Positions 37,446 through 48,226 of a stretch of 64,000 nucleotides of DNA are shown piece after piece (the first letter of the stretch is position 1; every line of letters starts with the position of its first letter). The notes below the pieces were generated by a model. The model was not told the DNA's origin. It was given only the letters and a program-made list of their open reading frames with translations, and did no database searches. The DNA comes from Apodemus sylvaticus (taxonomy: Eukaryota; Chordata; Mammalia; Rodentia; Muridae), in the NCBI RefSeq assembly GCF_947179515.1, contig NC_067490.1:33158925-33222924 (forward strand), read 5' to 3'. The position numbers and the translations under genes were made by a program.

Positions 37446-37924
37446 GTTTCTGTAGCTTCTTCTGTGGAATGAGAAAATAAATGTAATTTCATATTTATTT
37501 CAAAAGACACAATTCATATTGTGATAGGCTATAAACTGTGAAAACATTTCCCGGAAAATTGAGAAGAAATATGGCAAAATATTGACATTAAGTCACTCAA
37601 AAGTATAAAATTATGAGGGCCGAATAGGAAAGGGAATTTTAGCCACTACAATATTTGGAAATTGGGTATACAAAGGCTCAGCAAAGAAAATACAGGGTAT
37701 GATGGCCAATGCCAGATAAACAGCACTTTTGTTCACTCCTTGGAAAAGTTGTAAAGAACTTTGAAAAAAAATGAGTAAAACATTAATAGTAAATATTTTA
37801 TGGATAATTAAATTATCATTAATATTTAGCTTTCATACTTTCTCATGTTACTATGTGCATGCTCATACTGTTTAGCTAACATATAATGAAGTAATATGCA
37901 TTGTATACCTAATATATTATGTAT

Positions 37925-38270
37925 GTTTCCTAGGGCTACAGTAACAAACACCAGGCGGCTTAACACAAAAATATCTATTTTCTTATTCTACAGGCTACAA
38001 GACAAAGCCAAGGGGTTGGTTAACAGATCAGGCTGCTCCTGCTGCCTCTGGAGAAGTATGCTTTCTCTCCTTCTCCACCTTCCAGTGTGGCAAGAAACAG
38101 TCTTTTACTTTCTCGTGGATCCTATCAAATGCTCATCTTTCTTCTCTGTGTATTCAAGGCATGTTTCTGTGTTTCACATCTATCTCTGTCTACATCTCCT
38201 TTTTCAGTAAAGATGCCAGCCATGGTGTGTTTCAAAATAAGAGTGATTATCTCTTTAATAAGTCTGAAGA
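37925..38270 (-). mobile_element. MLT1-type (ERVL-MaLR) LTR, antisense
   Basis: 'tttcctagggctacagtaac' and 'ggcggcttaacacaaaa' match the reverse complement of the MLT1 3' end. 'ctgctgcctctggagaagta' and 'gatgccagccatggtgtgt' fit further inside. The 104-codon open frame at 37,896-38,210 falls within it and is spurious. Confidence 0.6.
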
Positions 38271-39483
38271 ATTGGGAAGTAAATCTTAAACATAACTCTT
38301 AAAGGAAGAAAAGTCCATTTTAATCCATGATACTTATAGGCTCCAATAGAAATATTTTGTATATAACCATGATTAAGATAAATTACAAAAGTGAAACTCC
38401 TCATCCTAAAATTTCTTCTCAACTTATTTTGTCTTTTTCATTCCAATGACATCTACAGTGTTGTGTGGCCCTGACTTAAGCTCCCATCATTCTCTCATAT
38501 CTCCTCAGAGCTACTGCAGTAGTGTTCTTATGATTTTCTACACCTCTGGGGTGTCTCCCTTCCAGTCTTTATGCCTGCTATAGTCAGATTTTCCTAATCT
38601 TGTTTCTCTCTGCTTAATATTGTTTAAGTTTACAAGATTAGATCCCAACTTCTTAAACTTGAATTTATAATCCAATAATCTCACGTTTTCAACATTACTG
38701 TCCATAAATTTGTTTCCACAACACGGTTTTCCCCAAACTCAAGCAGTCTCTAGCTTGGACCTACTATATTTTAGCACTGTGAGTACTCCCCCTTACTCCT
38801 TGATTCTTGGGCCTCCTATGACTTTGAATTTGTTAATTTATGTAAGAAACAGGTATTAGGCACCTACCACAAGTCAAGCATTGTATCCAAAAAAATGGCC
38901 TTTTAAAGTGAAATCACTTCCTTTAATTTGCGAAATGCAGTGCAATTGAGTAAACAACATATGTACATATCAAATTCTGAGCTACTCTACAGGATCCTCT
39001 TGGGAAAAATGTGGAAGTGGCAAACTTTATTGAAGATTGAGGAAATCTTTCTTGGAAGAGGTACCCCCAGGTCCTTAAAAACATAAGTATGCTAGAACAA
39101 TGTCCAGTCTCTTCATCCAATAATATAGATTCTATAAACACTAATCTTTGCAGACCTCAGGAAATTAGTCCCTGCTCATCTTCCATTATGGAATATTTCA
39201 AAACATGTTGCTTGTAGTTTTTTGTCATTTCTATGGACCTATGTCAGTTATCAGCTCTAATACCTCCCCACTCCATTTCAGATGAGTGGGTTTGGGGTAC
39301 TACAGAGCTGAAGCTGCACAAGTCCCTATTGAGATCTGAAACCTTGTTGTACCCCTAAGACTTCTGGATCCTAATCATCGGGATGAGAGCCAATGAGATA
39401 GATATGGGTCCAAATTATTTTACTTTAATTTTAAGGAATTCATTAGCTAAACTCCTGCACATTCTTTTCTTTGTATCTCCTCT
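38271..39483. other. No gene seen; possible L2 remnant near 38440-38760
   Basis: The stretch around 38,640-38,680 ('gatcccaacttcttaaactt') is faintly L2-like. Nothing is certain. The remainder is unassigned. Confidence 0.35.
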
Positions 39484-39509
39484 CCATTTTTGGCATTCTT
39501 TTTTTTTTT

Positions 39510-39749
39510 AATTCGATATAATTTATTTACATTTCAAATGATTTCCCCTTTTCTAGGCCCCCACTCCCTGAAAGTCCCCTAAGCCCCCTTCTCTTCCCCT
39601 GTCCTCCCACCCACCCCTTCCCACTTCCCCGTTCTGGTTTTGCTGAATACTGCTTCACTGAGTCTTTCCAGAACCAGGGGCCACTCCTCCTTTCTTCTTG
39701 TACCTCATTTGATGTGTGGATTATGTTTTGGGTATTCCAGGTTTCTAGG
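39510..39749 (-). other. LINE-1 3' UTR with polypurine tract
   Basis: Runs from the ORF2 stop to the poly(A). On the element strand it contains a G-rich polypurine segment (plus-strand C/T-rich at about 39,541-39,630), typical of rodent L1 3' UTRs, and the terminal 'tatatcgaatt'. Compare the same terminus at 17,097 and 62,545. Confidence 0.88.
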
Positions 39750-42700
39750 TTAATATCCACTTATTAGTGAGTGCATACCATGATTCACCTTTTGAGTCTG
39801 GGTAACCTCACTTAGTATGATGTTCTCTAGCTCCATCCATTTGCCTAAGAATTTCATGAATTCATTGTTTCTAATGGCTGAATAGTACTCCATTGTGTAG
39901 ATATACCACATTTTTGCATCCACTTTTCTGTTGAGGGATACCTGGGTTCTTTCCAGCATCTGGCAATTATAAATAGGGCTGCTATGAACATAGTAGAGCA
40001 TGTATCCTTATTACATGGTGGGGAATCCTCTGGGTATATGCCCAGGAGTGGTATAGCAGGATCTTCTGGAAGTGAGGTGCCCAGTTTTTGGAGGAACCGC
40101 CAGACTGATTTCCAGAGTGGTTGTACCAATTTGCAACCCCACTAGCAGTGGAGGAGTGCTCCTCTTTCTCCACACCCTCTCCAACACCTGCTGTCTCCTG
40201 AATTTTTAATCTTAGCCATTCTGACTGGTGTAAGATGAAATCTCAGGGTTGTTTTGATTTGTATTTCCCTAATGACTAATGAAGTTGAGCATTTTTTAAG
40301 ATGCTTCTCCGCCATCCGAAGTTCTTCAGGTGAGAATTCTTTGTTTAACTCTGTACCCCATTTTTAATAGGGTTGTTCGGTTTTCTGGAGTCTAACTTCT
40401 TGAGTTCTTTATATATATTGGATATTAGCCCTCTATCTGATGTAGGATTAGTGAAGATCTTTTCCCAATTTGTTGGTTGACGATTTGTCCTCTTGATGGT
40501 GTCCTTTGCCTTACAGAAACTTTGTAATTTTATGAGGTCCCATTTGTCAATTCTTGCTCTTAGAGCATATGCTATTGGTGTTCTGTTCAGAAACTTTCTC
40601 CCTGTACCGATGTCCTCAAGGGTCTTCCCCAGTTTCTTTTCTATTAGCTTCAGAGTGTCTGGCTTTATGTGGAGGTCCTTGATCCATTTGGATTTGAGCT
40701 TAGTACAAGGAGACAAGGATGGATCAATTCGCATTCTTCTGCATGCTGACCTCCAGTTGAACCAGCACCATTTGTTGAAAAGGCTATCTTTTTTCCATTG
40801 GATGTTTTCAGCCTCTTTGTCGAGGATCAAGTAGCCATAGGTATGTGGGTTCATTTCTGGATCTTCAATCCTGTTCCATTGATCTTCCTGCCTGTCACTG
40901 TACCAATACCATGCAGTTTTTAACACTATTGCTCTGTAGTATTGCTTGAGGTCAGGGATACTGATTCCCCCAGATTTTCTTTTGTTGCTGAGAATAGTTT
41001 TAGCTATCCTGGGTTTTTTGTTATTCCAGATGAATTTGATAATTGCTCTTTCTAACTCTGTGAAGAATTGAGTTGGGATTTTGATGGGTATTGCATTGAA
41101 TCTGTATATTGCTTTTCACAAAATGGCCATTTTAACTATATTGATTCTACCGATCCATGAGCATGGGAGGTTTTCCCATTTTTTGAGGTCTTCTTCCATT
41201 TCCTTCTTCAGAGTCTTGAAGTTCTTGTCATACATATCTTTCACATGTTTGGTAAGAGTCACCCCAAGATACTTTATACTGTTTGTGGCTATTGTGAAGG
41301 GGGTCATTTCCCTAATTTCTTTCTCAGCCTGCTTATCCTTTGAGTATAGGAAGGCCACTGATTTGCTTGAGTTGATTTTAAAACCTGCCACTTTGCTCAA
41401 GTTGTTTATCAGCTGTAGGAGCTCTCTAGTGGAGGTTTTTGGGTCACTTAGGTAGACTATCATGTCGTCTGCAAATAATGATAGTTTGACTTCTTCCTTT
41501 CCAATTTGTATCCCTTTGCCCTCCTTATGTTGTCGAATTGCCCGAGCTAGTACCTCAAGTACAATATTGAAAAGATAAGGAGAAAGGGGGCAGCCTTGTC
41601 TGGTCCCTGATTTCAGTGGGATTGCTTCAAGTTTCTCTCCATTTAGTTTGATGCTGGCTACCGGTTTGCTGTATATTGCTTTTACTATGTTTAGGTATGG
41701 GCCTTGAATTCCTGTTCTCTCCAAGACTTTAAGCATGAAAGGATGCTGAATTTTGTCAAATGCTTTTTCAGCATCCAGTGAAATGACCATGTGGTTTTGT
41801 TCTTTGAGTTTGTTTATGTAGTGGATTGCATTGATGGATTTCCGTATATTGAACCAACCCTGCATTCTCAGAATAAAGCCTACTTGATCATGGTGGATGA
41901 TCGTTTTGATGTGTTTTTGGATTCGGTTGGCAAGAATTTTATTGAGTATTTTTGCATCGATGTTCATAAGGGAAATTGGTCTGAAGTTCTCTTTCTTTGT
42001 TGGATCTTTGTGTGGCTTTGGTATCAGCGTAATTGTGGCTTCGTAGAAGGAATTGGGTAGTGTTCCTTCTGTTTCTATTTTGTGGAATAGTTTGAAGAGT
42101 ATTGGTGTTAACCCTTCTTTGAAGGTCTGATAGAATTCTGCACTGAAACCATCTGGTCCTGTGCTTTTTTTGGTTGGAAGACTTTCTATGACTCCTTCTA
42201 TTTCTTTAGGCATTATGGGACTGTTTAGATGGTCTAGTTGGTCCTGATTTCATTTTGGTATTTGGTATCTATCAAGGAAATTGTCCATTTCCTCCAGATT
42301 CTCCAGTTGTGTTGAGTACAGTCTCTTGTAGTAGGATCTGATGATTTTTTGGATTTCCTCAGTTTCTGTTGTTATATCTCCCTTTTCATTTCTATGTTTG
42401 TTAATTTGGATACTTTCTCTGTGCCCTTTGGTCAGTCTGGCTAAGGGTTTATCTATCTTGTTGATTTTCTCAAAGAACCAGCTCATGGTTTTGTTGATTT
42501 TTTGTATGGTTCTCTTTGTTTCTACTTGATTGATTTTGGCCCTGAGTTTGATGATTTCCTGCCTTCTACTCCTCCTGGGTGAAATAGCTTCTTTTTGTTC
42601 CAGGGTTTTCAGGTATGTCATTAAGCTGGTAATGTATGCTCTCTCCATTTTCTTTTTGGAGGCACTCAGGGCTATGAGTTTTCCTCTTAGCACTGATTTT

Positions 42701-43579
42701 ATTGTGTCCCATCTATTTGGGTATGTTGTGTTTTTGTTTTCATTGTGTTCTAAAAAGTCTTTAATTTCTTTCTTTATTTCTTCCTTGACCAAGGTATCAT
42801 TGAGTAGAATATTGTTTAGTTTCCACCTATATGTGGGTTTTCTGTTGTTTTGTTGCTATTGAAGACCACTTTTACTCCATAGTGATCTGATAGGAGGCAT
42901 GGGATTAGTTCGATCTTCTTATATTTGTTGAGGTCTGTCTTGTGACCAATTATATGGTAGATTTTGCAGAAGGTACCATGAGGTGCTGAGAAAAAGGTAT
43001 ATTCTTTTGTTTTAGGATAGAATGTTAAATATATATATATATATATCTGTTAAATCTAATTGGTCCAAAGCTTCAATTAGTTTCATTGTGTCCCTGTTTA
43101 GTTTCTGTTTTACTGATCGGTCCATTGAGGAAAGTGCAGTGCTGAAGTCACCCACAATTATTGTGTTAGGTGCAATGTGTGCTTTGAGTTTTAATAAAGT
43201 TTCTTTTATGAAAGAGGGTGCCCTTGCATTTGGAGCATAGATGTTCAGGATTGAGAGTTCTTGTTGTATTTTTTCCTTTGACCAGCAAGAAGTGTCCCTC
43301 AGAGTCTCTTTTGATGACTTTGGGTTGAAAGTCAATTTTATCTGATAGTAAAATGGCTACTCCAGCTTGTTTCCTGAGACCATTTGCTTGTAAAATTGTC
43401 TTCCAGCCTTTTACTCTAAGGTAGTGTTTCTCTTTGACCCTGAGGTGTGTTTCCTGTAAGCAGCAAAATGTAGGGTCCTGTTTACATATCCAGTCGGTTA
43501 GTCTATGTCTTTTTATTGGGGCACTGAGTCCACTGATGTTAAGAGATATTAAGGAATAGTGATTGTTACTTCCTGTCAT
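39750..43579 (-). pseudogene. LINE-1 ORF2 (endonuclease-reverse transcriptase), inactivated
   Basis: ORF2p normally nicks target DNA and reverse-transcribes L1 RNA in place. The near-full-length frame starts 'MTGSNNHYSLISLNISGLS' at 43,579. Endonuclease: 'QETHL' is kept and 'SDH' is kept (about 42,870), but the catalytic 'GDFN' reads 'GDFS'. Reverse transcriptase: the frame starting at 42,213 has 'SGTRQGCPLSPYLF' and 'FADDM' (about 41,461-41,478). The C-terminus ends 'HGMHSLISGY'. Lesions: a frameshift near 43,270; a (TA)n expansion at 43,029-43,046; in-frame TGA stops at about 42,250 and 41,116; a frameshift near 40,350; a TAG in the zinc knuckle near 40,143; and shifts near 40,000. Between 42,792 and 40,345 the frame is otherwise continuous, so decay is modest. 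Confidence 0.93.
43029..43046. repeat. (TA)9 expansion inside LINE-1 ORF2
   Basis: A short AT array sits in the endonuclease coding region just after 'LDLTDIY'. The displaced frame reads 'IYIYIF' and then stops at 43,012, so the expansion truncates the reading frame. Confidence 0.85.
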
Positions 43580-43638
43580 TTTTGACGTTCTTTTTTAAAT
43601 TTGATTGGTTAACTTCTTTTGGGTTTGATGAAAGGTTA

Positions 43639-44846
43639 CTATCTTGCTCTTTCCAGGGTGAGGTTTCCCTCCTTGTATTGGTGTTTTCCTCCTATTATCC
43701 TTTGTAGGGCTGGGTTTGTGGATATATATATTGGGTAAACTTGGTTTTGTCATGGAATATCTTAGTTTCTCCATCTATGGTGATTGAGAGTTTGGCTGGA
43801 TATAGTAGTTTTGGCTGGCATTTGTGTTCTCTTAAGAGTCTGCATGAGATCTGCCCAGGACCCTCTAGCCTTCATAGTCTCAGGTGAAAAGTCTGCTGTG
43901 ATTCTGATAGGTCTTCCTTTATATGTTACTTGGCCTTTTTCTCTTACTGCCTTTAATAATCTTTCTTTGTTTAGAACATTTGGTGTTTTGATTATTATGT
44001 GATGGGAAGTATTTCTGTTCTGGTCTAGTCTGCTTGGAGTTCTGTAGGCTTCTTGTATATTCATGGGCATCTCTCTCTTTAGGTTAGGGAAGTTTTCTTC
44101 CATATTTTATTGAAGATATTTGCTGGCCCTTCAAGTTGTAAATCTTCATTCTCATCTATGCCTATAATCCTTAGGTTTGGTCTTCTCATTGTGTCCTGGA
44201 TTTCCTGTATATTTTGGGTTACAAGCTTTTTGCATTTTGCATTTTCTTTAACTGTTGAATCCATGGTTTCTATGGAATCTTCAGCATCTGAGATTCTTTC
44301 TTCTATCTCTTGTATTCTGTTGTTGATGTTTGCATCTCTGTCCCCTGATTTCTTCCCAAGGCTTCCTATCTCCAAAGTTGTCTCCCTTTGAGTTTTCTTA
44401 GTTGTTTCTACTTCTGATTTTTAGATCCTGGATGGTTTTACTTAGCTCCTTCACTTGCTTGTTTGTGCTTTCCTGTAATTCTTTAAGAGAATTTTGTGTT
44501 TCCTCTTTCATGACCTCAGCCTGTTGACCAAAGTTCTCCTGTATTTCTTTAAGTGTTTTTTGCATTCCTCAATGTTGGCTTTTGTGTTTTCCTGGATTTC
44601 TTTCAATGATTTTTGTGTTTCCCTTGCAAGGGCTTCTAACTTTTGATCCATTTTTTCCTGAATTTCTTTAAGTATGTCCTTCATGTGTTCCTGTACCAGC
44701 ATCATGACCAGTGATTTTAAATCCAAATCTTGTTTTACTGGTGTGATGGGGTATCCAGGACATGTTGGTAGAGGAGAATTGGGTTCAGATGTTGGCATAT
44801 TGCCTTGATTTCTGTTAGTGACATTCCTGTGTTTGCCTTTTGCCAT
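43639..44846 (-). pseudogene. LINE-1 ORF1 (RNA-binding coiled-coil protein), inactivated
   Basis: ORF1p is the trimeric nucleic-acid chaperone that packages L1 RNA. The start at 44,846 gives 'MAKGKHRNVTNRNQG', a rodent-type N-terminus. The coiled-coil section carries repeated 'LKEIQEN'-like units. The RRM/C-terminal section includes 'RRPNLRIIGI', 'EAYRTPSRLDQNRN' and 'VTYKGRPIRIT', and the frame ends at a TAG at 43,639-43,641. Total span 1,208 bp (about 400 codons), longer than the roughly 360-370 usual for mouse and rat, apparently because of extra coiled-coil units. Lesions: a 1-base deletion near 44,545, an extra base near 44,420 restoring frame, and shifts near 44,110 and 43,830. Confidence 0.9.
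44472..44690 (-). repeat. ORF1 length-polymorphism region: tandem coding repeats of 66/54 bp
   Basis: On the plus strand near-identical starts of the type 'cctgtaatttcttta' occur at 44,472, 44,538, 44,591 and 44,657, giving spacings of 66, 53 and 66 bases. Each encodes a heptad-rich 'LKEIQEN' segment. The 53-base spacing is one base short of a multiple of three and coincides with the ORF1 frameshift. Confidence 0.8.
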
Positions 44847-46055
44847 CTAGTTCTCACTGGTGTTAACTGGTCTTGTCAGTGCTGGACTCACCAGTGCAAG
44901 CTGCCCCTTCCCAGTTGGCCTCTGGTGCACAGCTTACCTCCTGCACTGCCTGTAGACAGGGTGCTGCTGCCCAGGCTGTTCAGATCCCGAAGCAGGCACC
45001 TGAAGGCTCCCACTGAGGCCCGCTGGATTCACCGGAGCACACCGACTTCTCCCAGCTGGCCGCCCGGAAGCCCCTCTAGCCTCTTGCAGGACCTGGAGAT
45101 GTGGTGCTGGCACCCAGGCTGATCTGGATCCGGAAGCGGAGAGAGTTGAGCTGAGGGCTCCCACCTGAGGCTTTGCCCCAGATTGTGTCTGTGGACCAAA
45201 TGGAGCCCGTGTGCACCCTCAGGGAGCGTCGACGGTATATGCTGCTGGGATCTCCCCTGTGTTATGATCACTCTGCTGGGAAGCCGATCCCCCAACCGGG
45301 CTGGCGCACACAAGGTTAGCCTGGCCGCCCAGGCCCTGAGTCCAGGCAAAAGCCTGGGAGGCCAAGGTCCGAGCAAAGTTCCCCTAGGGCTATGACTGTT
45401 AATTGGGTCTGCCAGGTGACCAGGATGGCGGGCGTGCATGCTCGCGCTCCCCGAAAGCACCGGGAGAGTCTGCTGGGCTAACAACTTCCTGGACGGGTTG
45501 ACACACAGATGGCCCACCAAGCCGCCCAGTCCTTGGGGTCAGTCCTGGGCCTTTTGGGGCCTAGACTCCCCGCTTTGTTAGCCTCAGGCTATGCATGTTA
45601 AGGCTCGCCAGAGCTCTCTGACATCCTGTAGGCAAAATGGCGGCTCGCGCACTGGCCAGGGCAAAAAAACCTCCTGGCTGGGTTGGCACCCCGATGGCCC
45701 CCCTGAACAGCCCAGGGCCTGGGTGCAGGCCAACGCCTGTCGGGCTCAGACCCCCGCGGTGTTGGCCTTGGATTATGTTTGTGTACCTCAGTCTGTCCGA
45801 TCTCTCTGGAGTCCGAAACCAAGATGGAGGTGAGTCTCTCCTGACTGGCGGGAGGCCAAGTTCTGAAGTGGCTTCCGCGCAGCGAAAGGCGCTGCAAAAC
45901 CGCAGCTGCTTGCAGCCCGGCTGGTCAGCGAAGGTCAGTGGTCCCGGGCGCAGGGCCTAACTGGACCCTGTGTCGCCTTGGTTCCACTGCTGATGGCCCT
46001 TCAGCTGGACCAGCCACTGCCGCACTGCCACCGCAGCCACCGCCGCCCCACGACC
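44847..46055 (-). promoter_or_regulatory. LINE-1 5' UTR with tandem monomer-like promoter units
   Basis: 1.2 kb, GC- and CpG-rich, immediately upstream of ORF1. Anchor 1 on the plus strand: 'aggatggcgg' at 45,422, 'aaaatggcgg' at 45,634, 'aagatggagg' at 45,821 and a weaker 'aaatggagc' near 45,198. Anchor 2: 'ggctatg' at 45,388 and 45,587, 'gattatg' at 45,771 and 'gattgtg' near 45,181. The spacings agree (about 184-225 bases), implying three or four diverged tandem monomers. The ATGGCGG cores resemble YY1 sites, a factor known to act on L1 promoters. Open frames here on both strands come from GC content, not a gene. Confidence 0.75.
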
Positions 46056-46074
46056 CCATTTTTTTTGCATTCTT

Positions 46075-46150
46075 GCTGTGTTTTCTCATATGTCTCAGTC
46101 TCCTGTTTGGACAGATTATAGGCATGCATTATCACATACAGCTTTTACTT
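46075..46150 (-). mobile_element. B1/B4-type SINE fragment, degenerate
   Basis: 'gtctcagtctcctgtttgga' then 'cagattataggcatgcatta' resembles reverse-strand B1-like text. It directly adjoins the LINE-1 target-site duplication, so the L1 may have inserted at its edge. Confidence 0.45.
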
Positions 46151-47942
46151 GTCATTACCCTGCTGCATAAAGCAAATACAAACCTTGAGAATACACTTGT
46201 TGCTATTTGACACCTGAATTTTGGTAAGAATATACAGTTCGAACCTTAAACTGATTATCTAGAGGTGCCCCTCCCCACATTTGTTTATCCAACAGTTATT
46301 TATGGCACATTTTGAATTGAAATCATGTGAATAAGAAATTAAAAATAAAAAGCATAATTTAATTTTTGCAAAAAAAAAAAAAAAAAAAAAAGAAAGAAAG
46401 ACATTTGAGCTTTGGAAAAATGACCAGATCACTTGGATTGGCCTTCATGGATGGGATCCAAACTTTTATAGGAGAGGCTGCTGAGGGCTCTCTTAGCATC
46501 CTCCATATGTGAATTCATAGACAGTCCCTGAAAAGCAAGCCCTCACCAGGCTCAGAATCTTCAGAGCGACTGAGCTTAGACTTTCTAGCTTCCAGGAATC
46601 AATCAATCAATCAATCAATCAATAAACAAACACACAAACAAATGAGTGGGTTGGTTTTTTTTGTTGTTGTTGTTCAATCCTCTGGTCGAGAGCATTGTTT
46701 GATAACTGGCCCCCAACCCCAAGGCATCTCATCACATTGCTTTTCTTGACCTTCATGATGACTCTAAGTCTGGAATCTGTGGTCATGGTCATGCTGCCTG
46801 CAGGAAATCCACAGAAGTGCAGAGAGGACCTTCTTCCTGTTTCATAGGGTAGAATGTTATAGAACTTCATGATCAAGAAGCACACAAAACCTCCTCTTGA
46901 AGGGTGACTTCCGGGCCCTCAGATGTACAGGTATTAAATGGCATCTTGCTAGGTTTTTCCAAAGCGTACTTCAGGCTACAGGTCTTTGTCATATAAACAA
47001 TCAATCTCTCCTTTAGAGTAAAATACATAACTTACACAGCAAAATGCACAAGGGTCAGTGGGAAGTATCCAGATTCCCTGGCGCATCTTCTGTGATTAGT
47101 TTCTAACCCTCTGTGATTTCTTTATCTGATAACTCCTCCGAGCTGCTGCTGATATTTGGGGTGTAATCAGCAATTTATTATTATACCACCCTTCAGCAAT
47201 AATTACCTTCTTAATAGCCATTTTTTGTCCCTAGCAATATTTATTGCCTTTCACTACAGTTATTTTCCATTAGAAAACACAAACAGAAATCAATATTCTG
47301 ATTTTTCTCTAATAGCATTAAGTCTTCCCTACTGTCACTTAATGAGTAATTTTTAGTAAATCCAATATTGTTTCTTGTTTCTTAAGAACACAGAGATAAA
47401 CTCAACACTTAGAGAGAACTTGAAGTTTAGAAGTGAACCAATGTAGTTCACAGAGCTGTGTTTACAGTGTGAAACACAACATCATGTGTCCCAGCCACAC
47501 CTTTCAAACTTGCTAAATAAAGATCCTTTCACCTTTCCCTTTCTGAATCAGACACTCATTTAATTATTTTCTCATGAGTTTCTTCCTTTGCAAAAAGGAA
47601 GCCCAAACTTCTAAGACTAAAACAAAGCAATCTTTTCCTCAGCACAATTTCAGAGCATTTAACACCCCGAAATATACAAAATTGAGCCAAATCTGAATGT
47701 ATCACAAAGATCCTGATTTGGGTGTGTTGGGAGGTTACTGCTATAGAAAGCTCTGTCCCAAGCACCAAGAGAAGAGGCTGGCAGATCCTGAAGGTAGAAT
47801 CCTACTACAGAATAAGAAGTAACTCAAGGGAACAGCCCCAGGTAGGCTGAGCACAAAGTTGTGGCAGCACATGGGGAAAGTTTGGACAGTTGGTACATCA
47901 GGATCAATAAGCTTGGGTCTATAGAGTATTTCATAATGCTGC
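46151..47942. other. No gene seen; A-run and AATC array
   Basis: A poly(A) run lies at 46,371-46,391 and (AATC)n at about 46,598-46,621. No retroposon body could be matched to the A-run. The rest is unassigned. Confidence 0.5.
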
Positions 47943-47944
47943 GA

Positions 47945-48042
<98 letters not shown>

Positions 48043-48044
48043 AA

Positions 48045-48140
<96 letters not shown>

Positions 48141-48226
48141 GGGGGAGGGAGGGAAGAAAGGAAGAAAAGGGAAGAGAAGGGAAGGGAAGGGAAGGGAAGA
48201 GAAGAGAAGGGAAGGGAAAAAAGAGA
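47943..48226 (+). repeat. 284-base uninterrupted polypurine tract: (GAAA)n then GGGA/GGAA
   Basis: Every base from 47,943 to 48,226 is A or G. Mostly GAAA tetranucleotides with a short GA interlude at 48,030-48,041, then a G-richer block from about 48,140. The Lys/Glu/Arg frame on plus and the Phe/Leu/Ser frame on minus are artefacts. Such tracts can form triplex (H-DNA). Confidence 0.97.

Larger units (their letters stand above)
39484..46074 (-). mobile_element. Full-length LINE-1, disabled, with target-site duplication
   Basis: About 6.55 kb reading right to left: 5' UTR (46,055-44,847), ORF1 (44,846-43,639), a 59-bp spacer, ORF2 (43,579-39,750), a 3' UTR (39,749-39,510) with a purine-rich tract, and a short poly(A) seen as poly(T) at 39,499-39,509. 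The flanks share 'ccatttttggcattctt' (39,484-39,500) and 'ccattttttttgcattctt' (46,056-46,074), an imperfect target-site duplication, so both ends are original. The similarity of all parts to mouse/rat L1, and retained CpGs in the 5' UTR, suggest moderate age. Frameshifts and stops in both ORFs make it non-autonomous. Confidence 0.95.

Noticed and set aside
37896..38210. 104-codon frame with hydrophobic C-terminus, possibly a small membrane protein
   Set aside because: It coincides with an antisense MLT1-type LTR, whose reverse-complement text explains the sequence.
40493..42862. Plus-strand open frames of 62-124 codons opposite the LINE-1
   Set aside because: They are antisense shadows of ORF2, with hydrophobic composition caused by its A-rich coding strand.
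45029..45897. GC-rich, CpG-rich region with several overlapping frames, resembling a CpG-island promoter and first exon
   Set aside because: It is the LINE-1 5' UTR: it lies exactly between the element's 5' target-site duplication and the ORF1 start, and it shows monomer-like repetition.
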